Shown piece by piece: positions 22,609 through 23,943 of a DNA stretch of 23,943 nt. The notes beneath the pieces were generated by a model. It searched no databases. It saw only the letters and a program-made list of their open reading frames with translations, and was not told the origin of the DNA. Position numbers and translations under genes: made by a program. How positions within the stretch are numbered: position 1 is the first letter of the stretch; each line of letters begins with the position of its first letter. The stretch spans positions 1-23,943 of the forward strand of contig DATIKM010000015.1 in NCBI GenBank assembly GCA_035477595.1. The letters are read 5' to 3'. The DNA is from DATIKM01 sp035477595. Lineage in GTDB: Bacteria > Armatimonadota > Chthonomonadetes > Chthonomonadales > CAJBBX01.

Positions 22609-23939
22609 CAGGACGCGGCGCACCGCTGGCCGCACTCGCGGGGTTGTTCCTGGCGGGTGTGGGCGCGTTGCGCCTGGGGCAGGCCGCTGCGCCGGCAGGC
22701 TCCTTCGGGATCGCGGCGACGGAGTACGCCACGCGGCGGGAGTCGGTCGCGCGCGCGGCCGGAGGCGCCCTGGTCCTCGTCCACGCCAGCGCGGCATCCG
22801 AGCACTACCGGATCGGGCGCCCGCGCGCCGATTCCGATCTCTTCTACCTCTCGGGAGTGGAGACGCCAGGCGCTGTGCTCGCCCTGCTTCCGCCGGGCGA
22901 TCCCGCGGGCCGGCGGTCCGTCCTGTTCCTGCCGCATCCGGCGGAGGGCATGGAGCGGTGGGTGACGCCGTGGCCCGGCCCCGATGACGGCACGCGCGCG
23001 AGGGCCGGTGTGGACGCGGTCGCCGACGTGCAGACGCTGTGGAGCGAGCTGGCGCCCGCCGTTCGGCGCGCAACGGATGTGCGCGTTGTGGGTCCAGTCG
23101 ATGCCGCGCGCAACGCCTTGATCGTCGGCAGGGTCCGCGCCCTGAACCCGGAGGCGCGCGTGCTGGGCGGCGCGGAGCGCTGGATCCATGCTCTGCGAGC
23201 GCGCAAGTCGGATGCGGAGGTGGCCAACATCCGGCTCGCCATCGAGGCAACGATCGCAGGCCATCGCGCGGCCGCCCGCGCGGTCCGTCCCGGCGTGACG
23301 GAGCTGGCCGTTGAGGGCGCGACCATCGCGGCGTTCCGCACGGCGGGTGCGGTGCGCGAGGGGTTCGCCGGCGTCGTCGGCAGTGGGCCATTCTCAACCG
23401 TCCTGCACCATCGGCCCACGGAGCGGGTCCTGAAGCGCGGCGATCTCGTCGTGGTGGACATCGGCGCCGAGCGCAACTATTACACCGCCGACCTCACCCG
23501 GACGTATCCGACGGGAGGGCGCTTCACGCCGCGGCAGCGCGCCATCTATGAGCTTGTCCTGGAGGCGCAGCGGGCCTGTGAGCAGATGGTGGAGCCCGGC
23601 AGGACTACGTACGACGACCTCACGCGACGCGCCCGCGAGGTGTTCCAGCGGAGCCCGCTGCGGGCGCGGGACGAGGACGGCGCGGAGGTGACGCTCGAGC
23701 GCTTCTTCCCGCACACCATCGGTCACCCGATCGGCCTCGACGTGCACGATGTCGGAGACCTGGGCGTCCTCCATCCCGGCACGGTGTTCTCGATCGAGCC
23801 TGGCCTCTACATCCCGTCCGAGAACCTGGGAGTGCGCATCGAGGACAACTACCTGGTCACCGCCACCGGCCTGGAGAAGCTCTCTCGCGCGTTGCCCTCA
23901 GAACCCGCCGCCATCGAGGCTCTGATGCGAGCGCGGTAG
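22593..23939 (+). CDS. Exported Xaa-Pro aminopeptidase-like M24 peptidase
   Basis: 448 residues from the GTG at 22593, 16 bases inside the previous gene. The open frame begins earlier (22248), but that part is a shadow. Residues about 1-35 are a signal peptide or anchor (LAALAGLFLAGVGALRLG). Residues about 45-190 form the aminopeptidase P N-terminal domain (HYRIGRPRADSDLFYLSGVE, LFLPHPAEGMERW). The pita-bread catalytic domain follows with all five metal ligands: D289 (VVVDIGAE), D300 (YTADLTRTYP), H378 (HTIGHPIGLD), E402 (FSIEPGLY) and E417 (VRIEDNYL). It should remove residues before proline, using two metal ions. Most PepP proteins are cytoplasmic; an export signal suggests use on peptides outside the membrane. 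There is no good Shine-Dalgarno sequence, so translation probably couples to the gene before it. Confidence 0.9.
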   Translation: MGSGLAGRGAPLAALAGLFLAGVGALRLGQAAAPAGSFGIAATEYATRRESVARAAGGALVLVHASAASEHYRIGRPRADSDLFYLSGVETPGAVLALLPPGDPAGRRSVLFLPHPAEGMERWVTPWPGPDDGTRARAGVDAVADVQTLWSELAPAVRRATDVRVVGPVDAARNALIVGRVRALNPEARVLGGAERWIHALRARKSDAEVANIRLAIEATIAGHRAAARAVRPGVTELAVEGATIAAFRTAGAVREGFAGVVGSGPFSTVLHHRPTERVLKRGDLVVVDIGAERNYYTADLTRTYPTGGRFTPRQRAIYELVLEAQRACEQMVEPGRTTYDDLTRRAREVFQRSPLRARDEDGAEVTLERFFPHTIGHPIGLDVHDVGDLGVLHPGTVFSIEPGLYIPSENLGVRIEDNYLVTATGLEKLSRALPSEPAAIEALMRAR

Positions 23940-23943
23940 CGGT

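Overview
The window is a stretch of ordinary chromosome from a very GC-rich bacterium (third codon positions are almost all G or C). Several features suggest an uncultured, Armatimonadota- or Chloroflexota-like organism: a class 1B PyrD/PyrK pair, a YfhO-type giant membrane protein, a DUF5060/DUF4038-type glycosidase, a GH4 glucosidase/galactosidase and a Tgt-HD gene pair. That placement is inference from gene content only. I see no transposase, integrase, phage gene, CRISPR array or toxin-antitoxin pair.

Layout. 1-79: start of a minus-strand secreted or lipid-anchored protein that runs off the left edge. 80-1108: about 1 kb that is mostly non-coding, with one doubtful small membrane protein (448-756) and possible gene debris upstream of it. 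1109-4510: a carbohydrate block, with a secreted glycoside-hydrolase-like protein (minus) divergent from a Dabb-domain protein and a GH4 enzyme (plus). 4523-5248: pyrF (minus), convergent with the GH4 gene. 5482-5889: an A-type Fe-S carrier-like protein (plus) with an unusual cysteine pattern. 6012-14342 (minus): a nucleotide-synthesis and envelope block transcribed right to left: pyrK, a nitrilase-superfamily amidohydrolase, pyrD and a YfhO-like protein in one tightly coupled operon, a hairpin terminator, then purB with its own promoter followed by a second polytopic membrane protein. 14498-16410 (minus): two overlapping SPFH/band-7 genes. 16651-16722: tRNA-Arg(CCG) with a near-consensus promoter. 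16924-19263 (plus): UDP-glucose dehydrogenase and a TPR protein. 19354-23939 (plus): tgt, HD-domain hydrolase, secreted protein and exported aminopeptidase P, in an operon with 4-nt gaps or overlaps.

How they fit together. PyrK, PyrD and PyrF give two steps of de novo UMP synthesis (dihydroorotate to orotate, then OMP to UMP), and PurB gives two steps of purine synthesis. UDP-glucose dehydrogenase, the YfhO-like protein and the second membrane protein point to cell-surface polysaccharide or glycolipid work. The GH4, Dabb and DUF4038-like proteins point to uptake and breakdown of plant or algal sugars.

The most unusual things I can see are: (1) tgt has no ATG/GTG/TTG start covering its conserved N-terminus, but has an AUC codon exactly where the family's Met sits, 6 nt after a GGAGG; (2) the Fe-S carrier-like protein has lost one of its three ligand cysteines and gained a C-x2-C tail; (3) transcript ends carry long, nearly perfect GC hairpins almost without U-tracts; (4) an inverted repeat sits on the predicted purB transcription start, and a long hairpin lies in the SPFH leader. 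I do not see a clear new multi-gene system.
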